Source: Cordilura impudica (lineage: Eukaryota > Arthropoda > Insecta > Diptera > Scathophagidae). Taken from it: a DNA stretch of 64,000 nucleotides. The notes under the pieces were generated by a model. The model had not been told where the DNA came from. It ran no database searches and saw only the letters and a program-made list of their open reading frames with translations. This document shows, one piece after another, positions 43,845 through 53,580 of the stretch (position 1 is its first letter; every line of letters starts with the position of its first letter). A program made the position numbers and the translations under genes. The stretch covers positions 227,020,476 to 227,084,475 of the forward strand of contig OY821517.1 in assembly GCA_963682025.1 (NCBI GenBank). Reading direction: 5' to 3'.

Positions 43845-45545
43845 TATGGTAGAAAATTCACGGTTGTAACAGATCATCGACCACTAATATCTTTGTTTTC
43901 TCATAAAAATCCAAGTTCGAAACTAACGCGAATACGATTAGAACTTTCTGATTATGATTTCGATATCGTATACAAGAAAGGATCCACCAATACCAATGCG
44001 GATGCATTATCACGAATAAAATTAGATTCCACAATACTAAAAAGTATGATACCAGTAGAGAATGATGAAAATATAAAGAAAACGCTAGTAGTAACAAGAG
44101 GGATGAACAAAAAGTCATTAAATAGAGAAAATATCAATAGCAAAACTCGCAGCGAGTCTGATCAACTCCATATGTGGGATTGCACTTCCATCAGTGATAT
44201 AAAACATGCATGTAAATTGAAATTTGTATTAGAAAAAAGGCCAATAGAAGATATATTTAGATACGTTACAGAAAACGATAAGTGTAATAGAGAAATGCGC
44301 ATTAGGTGTAGTGATGATCCAAAATGCTTAGGTGTTTTATTGGAGAAGCTATCATCTTATTTGAGTAAAGGTAATGAGAAAAAATTTGCCATCGCAAGAG
44401 ATGATGCAATATTTAGTATAATAACCGCGGAAGAATTAAAGGCCAAATATAATGAACTGAATAAATCAAGTAGTAATGACGTAACAATAATGATGTATAG
44501 TAAACCTCAAAACATACTAAGCGAAGATAGAAAAAGGGAACTCATAGAATTATTTCATAATACCCCACAGGGAGGACATTTTGGAGTAAGAAAAACTCTA
44601 CTCAAACTAAAACAACGATACATATGGAAAAATATGTACAAAATGGTGAAACAATATATTTCCAGGTGTGATCTCTGCCAGAGGAATAAGCAGATTAGAC
44701 ACACCAGAGAACCACTTTGTGTTACGGATACGCCCACACAGAGTTTTGAAACAGTTGTAATCGATACAGTTGGACCACTACGTCCATCGAGGAATTATCG
44801 TTACATTTTGACAATGCAATGCGAACTAACAAAATATGTTATAGCATGCCCCATGGAAACAAAAGAAGCGAAGTCCATAGCAAAGGCATTGACTGAAAAC
44901 CTAATATTGAAATATGGGATATTTAAAGTTTTGAAATCGGACAGAGGGACAGAGTTTACAAACGAACTAATAAGGGAGATATGTGAATTATTGAAAATTG
45001 AACAACGATTTTCAACTCCTTATCATCATGAGACTTTAGGCACAGTAGAAAGGAACCATAGGGTTCTAAATGAATACTTTTTGTCTTTTGTAGAAGGTGA
45101 TAATTGGGAACAATGGATTCCTTATTATGCATTCGCATACAATGTAACTCCTCATGTAGATACTGAGTACTCCCCATTCGAATTGTTATTTGGAAGGTTA
45201 CCAAGTTTACCAGGTGATGAGATCGCGAATCATCCACAGGTTTACAATTTGGAGAACTATGCTAACGAATTAAAAGTCAGATTGAAAAATTCACTAGATT
45301 ATGCAAGAAAAATTACCGAAAAAATAAAAAACGATAGAAAAACAGATTCTTATAATAAAGCAAATAGTATAAATTTAGAAATAGGAGATTTAGTATTAGT
45401 TAGAGTAGAAAGTAGGAAGAAAAACGAGGCACCATATAAAGGTCCTTATACTATAGTAGAGATAAATGAGCTAAACGTATCAGTAAAAGTAGGAAATAAA
45501 ATTAAGACGTACCATAAGAACTTATTAAAGAAATATACCATCTAA
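43845..45545 (+). CDS. pol: Gypsy B pol, part 2: RNase H end and integrase
   Basis: Continues part 1 in the same frame after mariner 2. RNase H ends with FTVVTDHRPLISLF and STNTNADALSRI. Integrase has the zinc-binding region (GGHFGVRKTLLKLKQRYIW and RCDLCQRNK, about 44570-44690), catalytic Asp in VIDTVGPL (about 44760), Asp in LKSDRGTEFTN (about 44940) and Glu in GTVERNHRVLNEY (about 45045). The C-terminal domain has APYKGPYTIVEI and HKNLLKKYTI before the stop. No lesion. It is separated from its start and would not be translated from this copy as it stands. Confidence 0.9.
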   Translation, partial: YGRKFTVVTDHRPLISLFSHKNPSSKLTRIRLELSDYDFDIVYKKGSTNTNADALSRIKLDSTILKSMIPVENDENIKKTLVVTRGMNKKSLNRENINSKTRSESDQLHMWDCTSISDIKHACKLKFVLEKRPIEDIFRYVTENDKCNREMRIRCSDDPKCLGVLLEKLSSYLSKGNEKKFAIARDDAIFSIITAEELKAKYNELNKSSSNDVTIMMYSKPQNILSEDRKRELIELFHNTPQGGHFGVRKTLLKLKQRYIWKNMYKMVKQYISRCDLCQRNKQIRHTREPLCVTDTPTQSFETVVIDTVGPLRPSRNYRYILTMQCELTKYVIACPMETKEAKSIAKALTENLILKYGIFKVLKSDRGTEFTNELIREICELLKIEQRFSTPYHHETLGTVERNHRVLNEYFLSFVEGDNWEQWIPYYAFAYNVTPHVDTEYSPFELLFGRLPSLPGDEIANHPQVYNLENYANELKVRLKNSLDYARKITEKIKNDRKTDSYNKANSINLEIGDLVLVRVESRKKNEAPYKGPYTIVEINELNVSVKVGNKIKTYHKNLLKKYTI

Positions 45546-45862
45546 GCAAAAACAACTTGTAAAGATAGCAATAAGAAAACATATATTTTAAGCCATAAAA
45601 TAAAACAACTAAATAAACAGAACATTTTTTTTTTCTCCAAGTCAATAAAAGAAATTTTGTTTTACTATAATTAAATAAAGAATAAAATTGTAAAATTCAT
45701 TGAACTAAGTATTACATTACAAAAATATATGGATAAATAGAATAAATATAAATGTATTATAGACATGGGTATGCACTATTGAACACACACGACAATTAAA
45801 TCCTCAAATTTCTGTTAAATTATTTTTAACAAAAATTTGACGATTTCCTTGAAGGGCGGTGG
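45546..45862 (+). other. 3' untranslated region and PPT of Gypsy B
   Basis: AT-rich, no frame. GAAGGGCGGTGG (45851-45862) directly before TGTAAG is the polypurine tract. There is no env gene between pol and the LTR. Confidence 0.75.
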
Positions 45863-46422
45863 TGTAAGATGCATACTTACGATACATAGGATACAAAAGA
45901 GGATGACAAGATTTAATGTGAAAAACAAAACACTTATAAACATGAAAAACAAAACACTTATGAATATGAAAAACAAACTACTCATAAAATTTGACCACCC
46001 AAATTTACAAAGTAAAACTGCCATAAACCTTAACTAGTAACATTGAACACCATATGAGTAATGTACTATAAAGGGTGTCATATTATTATAAGCGGCAATG
46101 TCAAAACAAATTCAAGATCAACTAACGTATGTTGACAAACACATGTATGGTGTATGGTCATGGGTGTAGTATGATTCATTCATAGGCGACTTTGTATTTG
46201 TTAGTATTATTCATTGATGAGCGTCTCTTTTGTATCGTAGTACGTATAGTGAAATTAGTATATAAGCTACTCTAGTTTTAGCAACCAGGGCAATTGTAAA
46301 TAGAACGTAAAACTAAACAGTTCTTATGAAAGAACTGACAAAAAAAAAAGATAAATAAAAACACTAAAGAAAATAAAAATATAAATGAAAAGTCTTTTAA
46401 TGTACAGCACGTAACCAGCACA
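45863..46422 (+). repeat. 3' LTR of Gypsy B
   Basis: 560 bp, paired with 37710-38271. Followed by CTTT, the target duplication, and then by the resumed Gypsy C sequence. Confidence 0.9.
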
Positions 46423-46426
46423 CTTT

Positions 46427-47570
46427 ACTTAGTATTTTTTTGTGTTTTTCCTTAACTCCCGACCAAAAATCACGCATACGCCTAGTATGTCTATTAGTCT
46501 TATTTTGAATTTCTGAATTAAATATTTTTGCACGAATCTTATTATAATTTTCCACTCTAACGTGAAGTGGCACAATTGGTGTAGGCTTTGAAAGTCTACT
46601 CTGGTTTAAATTTGTAATTGTCTGATTGTCTGGATTATACTTTCTTGAACGAATAACTAATCTGTGCTTGTCGCACGATCTGTTTCCTTGATTGGGTTCT
46701 GTTTGCATGCACTGTGATGTGCACTGCCTTGGAAGTTTTTTGAAGGATTGCATTTGGTACAAGTAGGTTTATAAACGTTGGAGGTACCACATCCATAACA
46801 AAAAACATTCCTTTCAGCCATGCATTCTTGGTATCTATGTCCGCTCTTTTTACAGTTCCAACAGTTAGGGCCTAACTCAGAAATGCCATTCTTTGAATTT
46901 TCAAGAACAAGATCTTCGTCATCGTTTATTTCTTCAAAAAGTTCTGAAACTGTTTTTGGGTAAGACAAGGGCTTTTGATTAATATTTCCCTTCCGAATAC
47001 CTTGAAAGAAGAATTCCCTCTTTCTACAAATATCTCGCAATTCAGACACGGAAGGTATTTTAAAATTCAAAATCTTATGTTGGATTTCAGGACGGAGATT
47101 TCTCCTTAAAATCTCTGTCATAAGAGGTTCGGCAATGGGATGTTCGAGGTGGTCAATAAGTTCCAAACTGGATTCATAGAATTGATCGAAACTTTCGCCA
47201 GGTTTTTGCTTTCTGTCCCTAATAAGTTCTCTGTAATCCATGTCCGTTCTAGTATCTTTGAACTGACTGCGAAGAGCTATGCAAAGTTCGGGCCATTTGA
47301 TTCCCCTGACCGATTGCTGATGTCGCCAATATCAATCGATGGCCTTTCCTTCAAATAAAGTACTGGCATAGTCGCACAGTAAGTCGAAATTACCCCCTAG
47401 AGTTTGTTTAGTAAGAGCCTCAACTCTATAAAGAAAAGCATCAACCGACAAACTCAAATCATTACCTGAGAATTTTAATCTCCAATTACTTATTATTTGG
47501 CTAACTTTATCCGGTGGTACAGACAGATCGCTAGAAAACCTAGAATTGTTTTTGAATAAATTATTTAATG
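46427..47570 (-). pseudogene. Gypsy C gag core and nucleocapsid
   Basis: On minus, the capsid-like part starts near 47570 (NNLFKNNSRFSSDLSVPP) and runs through WYWRHQQSVRGIKWPEL, a retrotransposon gag domain. It is open again as 47241-46657 with RDRKQKPGESFDQFYES and LRPEIQHKILNFKIPS. Two zinc knuckle-like groups follow: CWNCKKSGHRYQEC and CYGCGTSNVYKPTC (46860-46745). A frame change near 46700 leads to basic sequence (TRRMRDFWSGVKEKHKK) that connects towards the protease beyond the nested elements. Frameshifts near 47575, 47245 and 46700 disable it. Confidence 0.8.
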
Positions 47571-48302
47571 AATTATTATTCGGGATCGGGCTCCATTGAA
47601 TACGTTGTTATTGCAGTTGTTATTATCGTTTACTGGGAGAGAAAGGCCTAAAAGTTGGTCAATGGTCTGCCCGCGAATGGCTGCGTTTTGTTGAGTTTGA
47701 AAATAGTCGACATTATTTGAATTGTTATCAATTACATTTGGTCGATGTTCGTTATGCAAGGTAAGTTTACTTAAACCTGCCTTTATATTTGTCTGTATTA
47801 ATTTATTAAGTTGTTCATTCAAAGCTGCTAATATCTCTGCCTGTTGCGCTCCAACCGTAGCTGTAACTAAATTTCTTATTGTTTGCCTTTGATCTTCGGC
47901 ACTACTGCGTTGGGACTCTGTAGAATATAAGGTATTCGGAGTCGACTGTTTTGTCTGAGATAATGAATTATTTGCAACACGTTTGTCATCAAATGTTTCC
48001 TTACGGGCCTGATTGCGTGTGACCATAGAACCCGATACATTACTAGAGTTAGGAGGTTTAACAATTGATATCTGAATGCCACATGTTGGGCAAATAGGTT
48101 TCATAGCAGTCGACTTGTTAAAACAAGACTTATGAAAAACATGTTCACATGCTGTCCTTATAGAATTGTTTTTTATGGATATAGTATTCTTACAACTTTC
48201 ACATGTAAGTGGCAACGAAGCTGGTGGTGGTGGATGTGTATTAGAGGGGGGTGCAAGCGATTTAGCTGCCAAATTCTCATTACTATGTCGAAGAAATATC
48301 AT
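47565..48302 (-). CDS. RING-H2 finger at the N-terminus of Gypsy C gag
   Basis: 245 codons from ATG 48302. After a Pro-rich start (SNTHPPPPASLP) residues 34-74 form a complete C3H2C3 RING finger: C34, C37, C52, H54, H57, C60, C71, C74, with canonical spacing C-x2-C-x14-C-x-H-x2-H-x2-C-x10-C-x2-C. The rest is polar and Ser/Thr/Gln/Asn-rich (SLSQTKQSTPNTLYSTESQ) with a predicted helix at IRNLVTATVGAQQAEILAALN. The frame ends at 47565, just where gag resumes in the next frame, so the RING was probably part of gag before an indel at about 47575. RING-H2 fingers usually recruit E2 ubiquitin-conjugating enzymes; that role here is inference. Confidence 0.75.
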   Translation of the reverse strand: MIFLRHSNENLAAKSLAPPSNTHPPPPASLPLTCESCKNTISIKNNSIRTACEHVFHKSCFNKSTAMKPICPTCGIQISIVKPPNSSNVSGSMVTRNQARKETFDDKRVANNSLSQTKQSTPNTLYSTESQRSSAEDQRQTIRNLVTATVGAQQAEILAALNEQLNKLIQTNIKAGLSKLTLHNEHRPNVIDNNSNNVDYFQTQQNAAIRGQTIDQLLGLSLPVNDNNNCNNNVFNGARSRIIIH

Positions 48303-48409
48303 GAGATAAATATGTTAAAAAATAGTAAAAAAAAAGTAATATCCAGTAAAGCGAATTTGTATTTTTGTTAATTTTCTCAAACGCAATAATTTTATATTTA
48401 GGATTAACA

Positions 48410-48505
48410 ATATGGTACAAACATATATATATATATACTATTATATATACATATATATTACTATTAGTTTTTGTATATATATATATATATATATATATAT
48501 TTACT
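48410..48505. repeat. TA-rich microsatellite
   Basis: Runs of (TA)n and TATATACA at 48421-48455 and 48474-48500 in the gag leader of Gypsy C. Length is likely variable. Short Ile/Tyr frames over it are artefacts. Confidence 0.85.
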
Positions 48506-48854
48506 TTTATATTTTCTATATTTTCTTCAGAATCTAATTTTTCCTTATTCTCGAAAAATTTAATGGTAATAAACAAATTATTGATTTTTTCTTTTGATTT
48601 CAGTGTGATAAAATATGTTTGTGTTCGTAGTAATTAGTTAGGTTTTAAACAACGGTCCTACGATGCATAAAGTGTATAATAATATTATGAGTTAAATAAA
48701 CTTCTCTCAGAAAAAAGGATGATAGATAGAGAAATTGATATTTTAGATTATAGAAAAAAAATTTATCAAATCGGAAAAATTTACTATTAGTTTTTGTTGC
48801 CATATCATCAAATCAAGTCTAATATGTTTTCAAACAATTTATATAATTACGTAC

Positions 48855-49175
48855 ATAAAGAAAATAACATAGAAGCGTTTTACAATTTTTGTCTGCTATG
48901 AACCAGACTTAATCCAGTATCTATAGTTCTAAACAAAATTGTAATATCTTTGGTCAAAACTCAGCATAAGACACAGAGTTGTTGCATTCCAAAGATAGAA
49001 ATAAACGCAGATAAACAACACAAAAGAAATAATATAGAAGCGATAAAATACTTTTGTTTGCTATGAACCAGACGCGATCCAGTATCAATAGTTCTAAACA
49101 AAAGTGTATTATCTTTGGTCAACACACCGCGCAAGGCATACAGTTGTTGAGTTCCAAAGATAGAGTTTGGAATTT
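48855..49175 (-). repeat. Tandem duplication in the Gypsy C leader
   Basis: About 150 bases containing GCTATGAACCAGAC, AATCCAGTAT, ATAGTTCTAAACAAAA and CCAAAGATAGA occur twice (48860-49000 and 49025-49168) with moderate divergence. It lies between PBS and gag and is non-coding. Confidence 0.75.
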
Positions 49176-49385
49176 TAATAGGGCAATATAGTAATTTTGA
49201 ATGTGGAAGGTTAGCAAACTGTTTCTACTAACAAAATTCCAACTTTATAAATAATTTAAAGTTAATTTTTCTTTACGAAATTCTGAGAAATTAATATTTA
49301 ATAGAAAAAATTTCAAAAAGAAATACCAGATAGTTAGAGACCCTCAGATCAAAGTTACATTGAGCTCGTGATGTTGAAAGAAAGC

Positions 49386-49407
49386 GTGGTCCCCATGTTG
49401 GGCGGCA
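49386..49407 (-). promoter_or_regulatory. Primer binding site of Gypsy C, tRNA-Lys type
   Basis: On minus, TGCCGCCCAACATGGGGACC resembles the tRNA-Lys primer site TGGCGCCCAACGTGGGGC. About 14 bases separate it from the LTR end, more than the usual 0-5. Confidence 0.65.
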
Positions 49408-49421
49408 AAAATACTAATCTA

Positions 49422-51254
49422 TGTAGCATATAGCCCCAAAACATGAAATTTTCTTTTTGTGATATTATGAGGCTCTAGCATGCATTATTTCCGGTTCTGG
49501 CTCGTCGGCAATCGGGCGAGGGTTTTTGAACCTTATTTAGATCTTACGAAAAACAACTACATAGCATTATATTTTACTTGCATGCACACAAACAATTCAA
49601 GCAAGAACATATTAAACGTGTTGCATGAATCAACCCTAAATGTAGGCAAAAAAAGTAATATGAAGATAATATAAAAACTGCAATTAATTGTGGATTAAAA
49701 TGCATCTACCGTTTGCGTTGCTAACATTTTGCCCTGCCCAACCTTGATCATCGTATTAAAACCTATGATAAATAATGTTCGATGATCCCTAACCATATTA
49801 ATTTACTACACAAACTTTGTCACTGAAATCAAACCAATATTAGAATTAGCAATTCATCTTAAATATTTATTTACATTCATATTATATTACCATATAAAAT
49901 TTAAGGAAGAACTTCAGCTTAAAGCTGATAAACTTTTAACAACGTAATTTTGAAATTTACTCAAGAAATTCATAATAATTTAATCCAAAGTTTTAGTTTT
50001 TTCTTTTTTTTTTAAGTATAAACATTAAAAATATATAGTATATTTTATAAAAAAATTAATTCCGATCGAATATAAATTTAATACAAATTGTATTATACAG
50101 GGACACTCTAACAAAATTATCAAGTGTGAACAATGTAGATTTGGAACATAAAAAGTTCAGTCACCCTTTAGACAAAAAATTGTAATGCTGGCTACACACC
50201 AGGCAACGGTTGCTTCGATGTGTTGTAGCAACAATGATACACACGTAGCAACGGTTGCCTCAACCAAGCAGAAATATCAAAAAGTTTTGATATTTTTTGT
50301 TGGTTGATGCAACCGTTGAAGCAACCGTTGCCTGGTGTGTAGCCAGGATTATAGGGAATGAAACGATAAGGAAAAGAAAAAAGAGTTGCCGAATCTCTAG
50401 GTAATGAAAATTTATGAGACAAAATATAAATGGTGGGAATTATGAAATTAATAATCTGAATTATTGTTACCTTTTATGTGGTTTATAGAAATTTTACCTT
50501 AACTTTATTAAATTGATATTATTCCTTATTAGGTGTGTTGCATATTTTTCTTTTTTTTTTTTGGTGTAGATAACTTCTTGTTTAATAAATTTTTTTTTAA
50601 ATCTTTCTTCTAAATTTCGTCTTAATTAATTTTTATTTTATTTTTTTTTTTTGTTAACAATAACTCCAATAGTTAAACTTCTTTTTTTTTTTGTATAATT
50701 ATTTCCTTTTGTGTAATTTAATTATTTATTTCTACTATTGGTTCTTCATTTCTCACACAAAATAACTTTTATAACAATATGTATATTTACTTTTAGCACT
50801 CTTCACAATTGGTTTTATTTTTAATAATTATATTACTTTTAACTGTTTCTTTTTTTTTTACAACTTTTCCTTTGTAAAAAAATCTTTGTAACACAAATTG
50901 ATTTGTCAATAATATGTATATAATTATAACAACACGTTTAAAATTCTGTTTTTTTAGAACATTATATATTGCGAAGAAGACTAACAGTATAGGTAAAAGA
51001 AAAAAAAATCAGCTTTTGACTTACTCTTATTGTTTTCGATTCCATCGATGAATGGCCATTCAGCAACGTGGTCGCTATAAGTTGGAGATAGATAGTTATA
51101 AAAGCTGTCCTTGGTGTGAAGGTGTAAGGCAACAATTTTCGCAAAATGTATCTAGAAATTTGGCAACTTAGTTTATAAACATATCTTTTTCTTTAATCAC
51201 TGGTTGACGAATATTTTTAACTTTGATGCAAATGCAAAACTTTATACTAACTTT

Positions 51255-51292
<38 letters not shown>

Positions 51293-52368
51293 TTTGACTA
51301 TTTAAACTATATATCTTTTTTTTCACTATATCTCATTTTTAATCAGTCGACACTGACACGATTTTGATGTTACTAAAAGTCATTTTCCTTATTTTCATTA
51401 TAGAACACAATAGTTGCAAATTAAGATTTTTTGGAATACATTTTTTCCTTGTTGCCAAGCCATTAGCATTTAAGAACTCACACTCGACTAAATATTCCAA
51501 AACCCTTTTTGCCTTGTTAAGCACTTTAAAGAAACTGGTTCGTGCGAGGTCCAGGGCTCAAGATCAACAATTCTATATCCAATTTTTGCTAGGAGGTTTC
51601 CAAAATGGTTTTAATTAAAAATTTGGTGCCACATCTATATTAAAGAGATGTTTTTTTTTTCTTTTTTTATTTTAAGCTAGGGTGAGAAATTCAAACTATA
51701 ATATTTACCCGAATGGATATGGCACACCAATGTCACTAATAAGGAAATTTCCGTAGATGCAATAGTAATTAGCTGACGATTGGTTCAATTGAAATGTAAT
51801 CAATTAGAATTGTAAAATTTTATTCTTTGCAAGTACTTATATATACGTCTTATTTTAGAAATTAAATCTGAAATTTCACGAAAACAAAATTTGTGGTTTG
51901 ATCGAGCTATCAAATATTTGATTTGATTTGAAGAGTATTTATCTTTCAGACTGCACAAATTACATTTAACAAAATTTTATTACTATAAATGTAGTGTACT
52001 TTATAGTATTTTATTCAAATGGAATATTTTCCAGGAAAAAATTAACTTGACTTTGTCACTGGCACGAGGAAAGAAAATGAGGTGATCGCCACTTAATTGG
52101 ACTTATATACGTTCAGCAATTGCATTAGTCAAATTGCTTAATAATTTTGGCGCGTGATTAACACATACATTGACTGATTTTCGTACAAATGTTAACTTTT
52201 TTGCGCAAATGGTGAAATTAGTGAAAACACATATGAATAGGGTTTACAGATAAACATCTGCATCGAATGGTGTAAAAACGCTATCCTAATAATCAACTTC
52301 AATCCCTATTAAATAAAAAGATTTTAGGATTCACAAAAAAAAGATTGAATGATGCCAGCACTCCTACA
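49422..52368 (-). repeat. 5' LTR of Gypsy C
   Basis: TGTAGC...CTACA, 2947 bp including a 165-bp MITE. It serves as the empty site for Gypsy A (near 50840), while the other LTR serves as the empty site for the MITE. Small frames inside are not conserved between the two LTRs, so I regard it as non-coding. Confidence 0.85.
50185..50349. mobile_element. 165-bp MITE with 30-bp TIRs
   Basis: Ends ATGCTGGCTACACACCAGGC and, complemented, ATCCTGGCTACACACCAGGC, extending into CAACGGTTGC. TA flanks both sides (50183-50184 and 50350-50351). The LTR copy near 25610 lacks it and shows the empty site. Internal ATATCAAAA and TTTTGATAT can pair, so it could fold into a hairpin. A related partial copy is at 4258-4342. 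Confidence 0.85.
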
Positions 52369-52372
52369 GTAG

Positions 52373-52660
52373 CCCTGGCGTAGTTTCAAGGGATGTTGTT
52401 GTGGCTCTGGAATTTCAGCTGAACTAATTTTTGGTAATTGGGCACTAGGACCGGACTGGTATCTGAAAGTTTTTGTTTTTTGAATTTATCCTTGTATTTT
52501 ACATGCTTCTCTGAATTATGTTTCTTGCCCGATTTGTCCAAATCAAAGAGGTCTCAAAACGAAGAAACGCTCGCTTTTCTTTTTGCCGATCGAGAAGATC
52601 ATTATAACATGATATGCATAAAGAATTGGGTGCATATTTCTTACTTCCAATGACGTTTTT
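52373..52660 (-). other. Coding-like flank of Gypsy C, unrecognised
   Basis: On minus, two overlapping frames look protein-like: YAPNSLCISCYNDLLDRQKE (about 52640-52580) and, after a shift, FDLDKSGKKHNSEKHVKYKD (about 52550-52490) followed by LSDTSP. A further piece nearer the LTR reads ISSAEIPEPQQHPLKLRQG. Cys pairs and a Lys/His-rich linker suggest part of a nuclear protein gene or of another old element. Stops and shifts between blocks argue for decay. I cannot name it. Confidence 0.3.
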
Positions 52661-53294
52661 TTATAACATTTGGTATATACATTCCACGTATTCTTCTCGT
52701 TGATGTAAAAGTATCACAACAGTAACAAAAATTATTTATATTTTATTAATAAATTTTGAATTTTTTGGTTTAGAATATCTTTGAAACATAACTATTAAAA
52801 AATAAAAAAAATATCACTCAAAAAAAGCTTATAAATAACAATTACTAAAAATATTAATTATTAAAATCAGTAACATAAGAAATGCAACTATAAACAAGAA
52901 AGTAAAAAAATTCAATAAAAGTATAGTCTATCAAAAACGACCATTTTTAATGTAAAAAGTCGTCTTTACGAACTAATTAGACACATTCAGATTATACTGA
53001 TTGTGAGGACCCAATTTTGTATAACGAAATTGTCCACACAACGTACAGAGAGAGAGAAATCAAGCATTTGGTTTAAAGCGTGTTTTCGCTACACAACGCA
53101 ACAGGTTTGACGTGTAAGCAAGGACCATATATATAGAGCATGTGCAAACCGCATTGTCGTAAGTTTGACCAATTTGAGTTAAGAATATTTATAAACTTTT
53201 GGATATATATGAAAATCGTTTTTATCCATCAACATTGACTTTTGTCAATCAACATTGTTGCTACACGATAACAATTTTTTTTGATAGGTGGGAC
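52661..53294. other. No gene seen
   Basis: AT-rich spacer with one (GA)n run (53047-53057). No domain or inverted repeat pair could be supported. Confidence 0.4.
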
Positions 53295-53534
53295 CAAGAA
53301 TGATATAATGCGAGGATGCGCAAAACGTAAATACGACGGTGTAACCTACACACTCCCCTAAAAGCAAAATGTTGCCTAATATAACAGTTTTTATAAAGTT
53401 TTTTTCTTATCCATCAACAATATACAAATGTTGCTTTTTTGTATAACAAAATATATGTATGTATTAAAAAAAATATTTTTTTTAACGATAAATAAAAATT
53501 ATATATGAAAAAAAATTTTTTTTTGTGTGACTTA

Positions 53535-53580
53535 ATTGTGATTTGAACCTGGGATAAAGTTCAGAAGCAAGCGCTCTATG
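53535..53580 (-). repeat. tRNA-like segment, split by the hAT
   Basis: On minus, CCAGGTTCAAATC is a good B box. The A-box part (CTGGGTAGCTGAGTGC) lies beyond the hAT at 56726-56742, and the 8-bp hAT duplication joins them. The arms do not pair as a full cloverleaf, so this is tRNA-derived sequence of SINE type, not a tRNA gene. Confidence 0.55.

Larger units (their letters stand above)
37710..46422 (+). mobile_element. Gypsy B, recent 412/mdg1-like retrotransposon
   Basis: LTRs 37710-38271 and 45863-46422 begin TGTAAGATGC and end ACCAGCACA. They differ by only a few bases. The 4-bp target duplication CTTT is exact (37706-37709 and 46423-46426). PBS TGGCGATCCTGC (38272) is of tRNA-Arg(ACG) type; PPT GAAGGGCGGTGG precedes the 3' LTR. 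Genes in order on +: ORFa, ORFb, gag, pol. The only lesion in pol is mariner 2 at 42537-43842. Confidence 0.9.
24903..52368 (-). mobile_element. Gypsy C, long-LTR retrotransposon with nested insertions
   Basis: Two LTR copies (24903-33869 with Gypsy A inside, 49422-52368 with a MITE inside) begin TGTAG and end CTACA. The whole is flanked by a 4-bp GTAG duplication (24899-24902 and 52369-52372). On minus, the order is LTR, tRNA-Lys-type PBS, gag with RING finger and zinc knuckle, protease, RT-RNase H, integrase, PPT, LTR. LTRs of about 2.7 kb and a tRNA-Lys primer fit the Ulysses/Osvaldo group of fly Gypsies. Frameshifts, stops and a deletion in RT show it is dead. Without nested elements it would be about 11 kb. 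Confidence 0.85.

Noticed and set aside
45815..46037. Short frames on both strands across the Gypsy B PPT and LTR start
   Set aside because: They read through the A-rich LTR; not conserved as protein and explained by LTR repeats.
48283..48637. Ile/Tyr-rich frames on both strands
   Set aside because: Produced by the TA microsatellite in the Gypsy C leader.
50192..50422. 76-codon minus-strand frame over the MITE
   Set aside because: It spans the MITE and its flank, so it cannot be an ancestral gene; the empty LTR copy lacks it.
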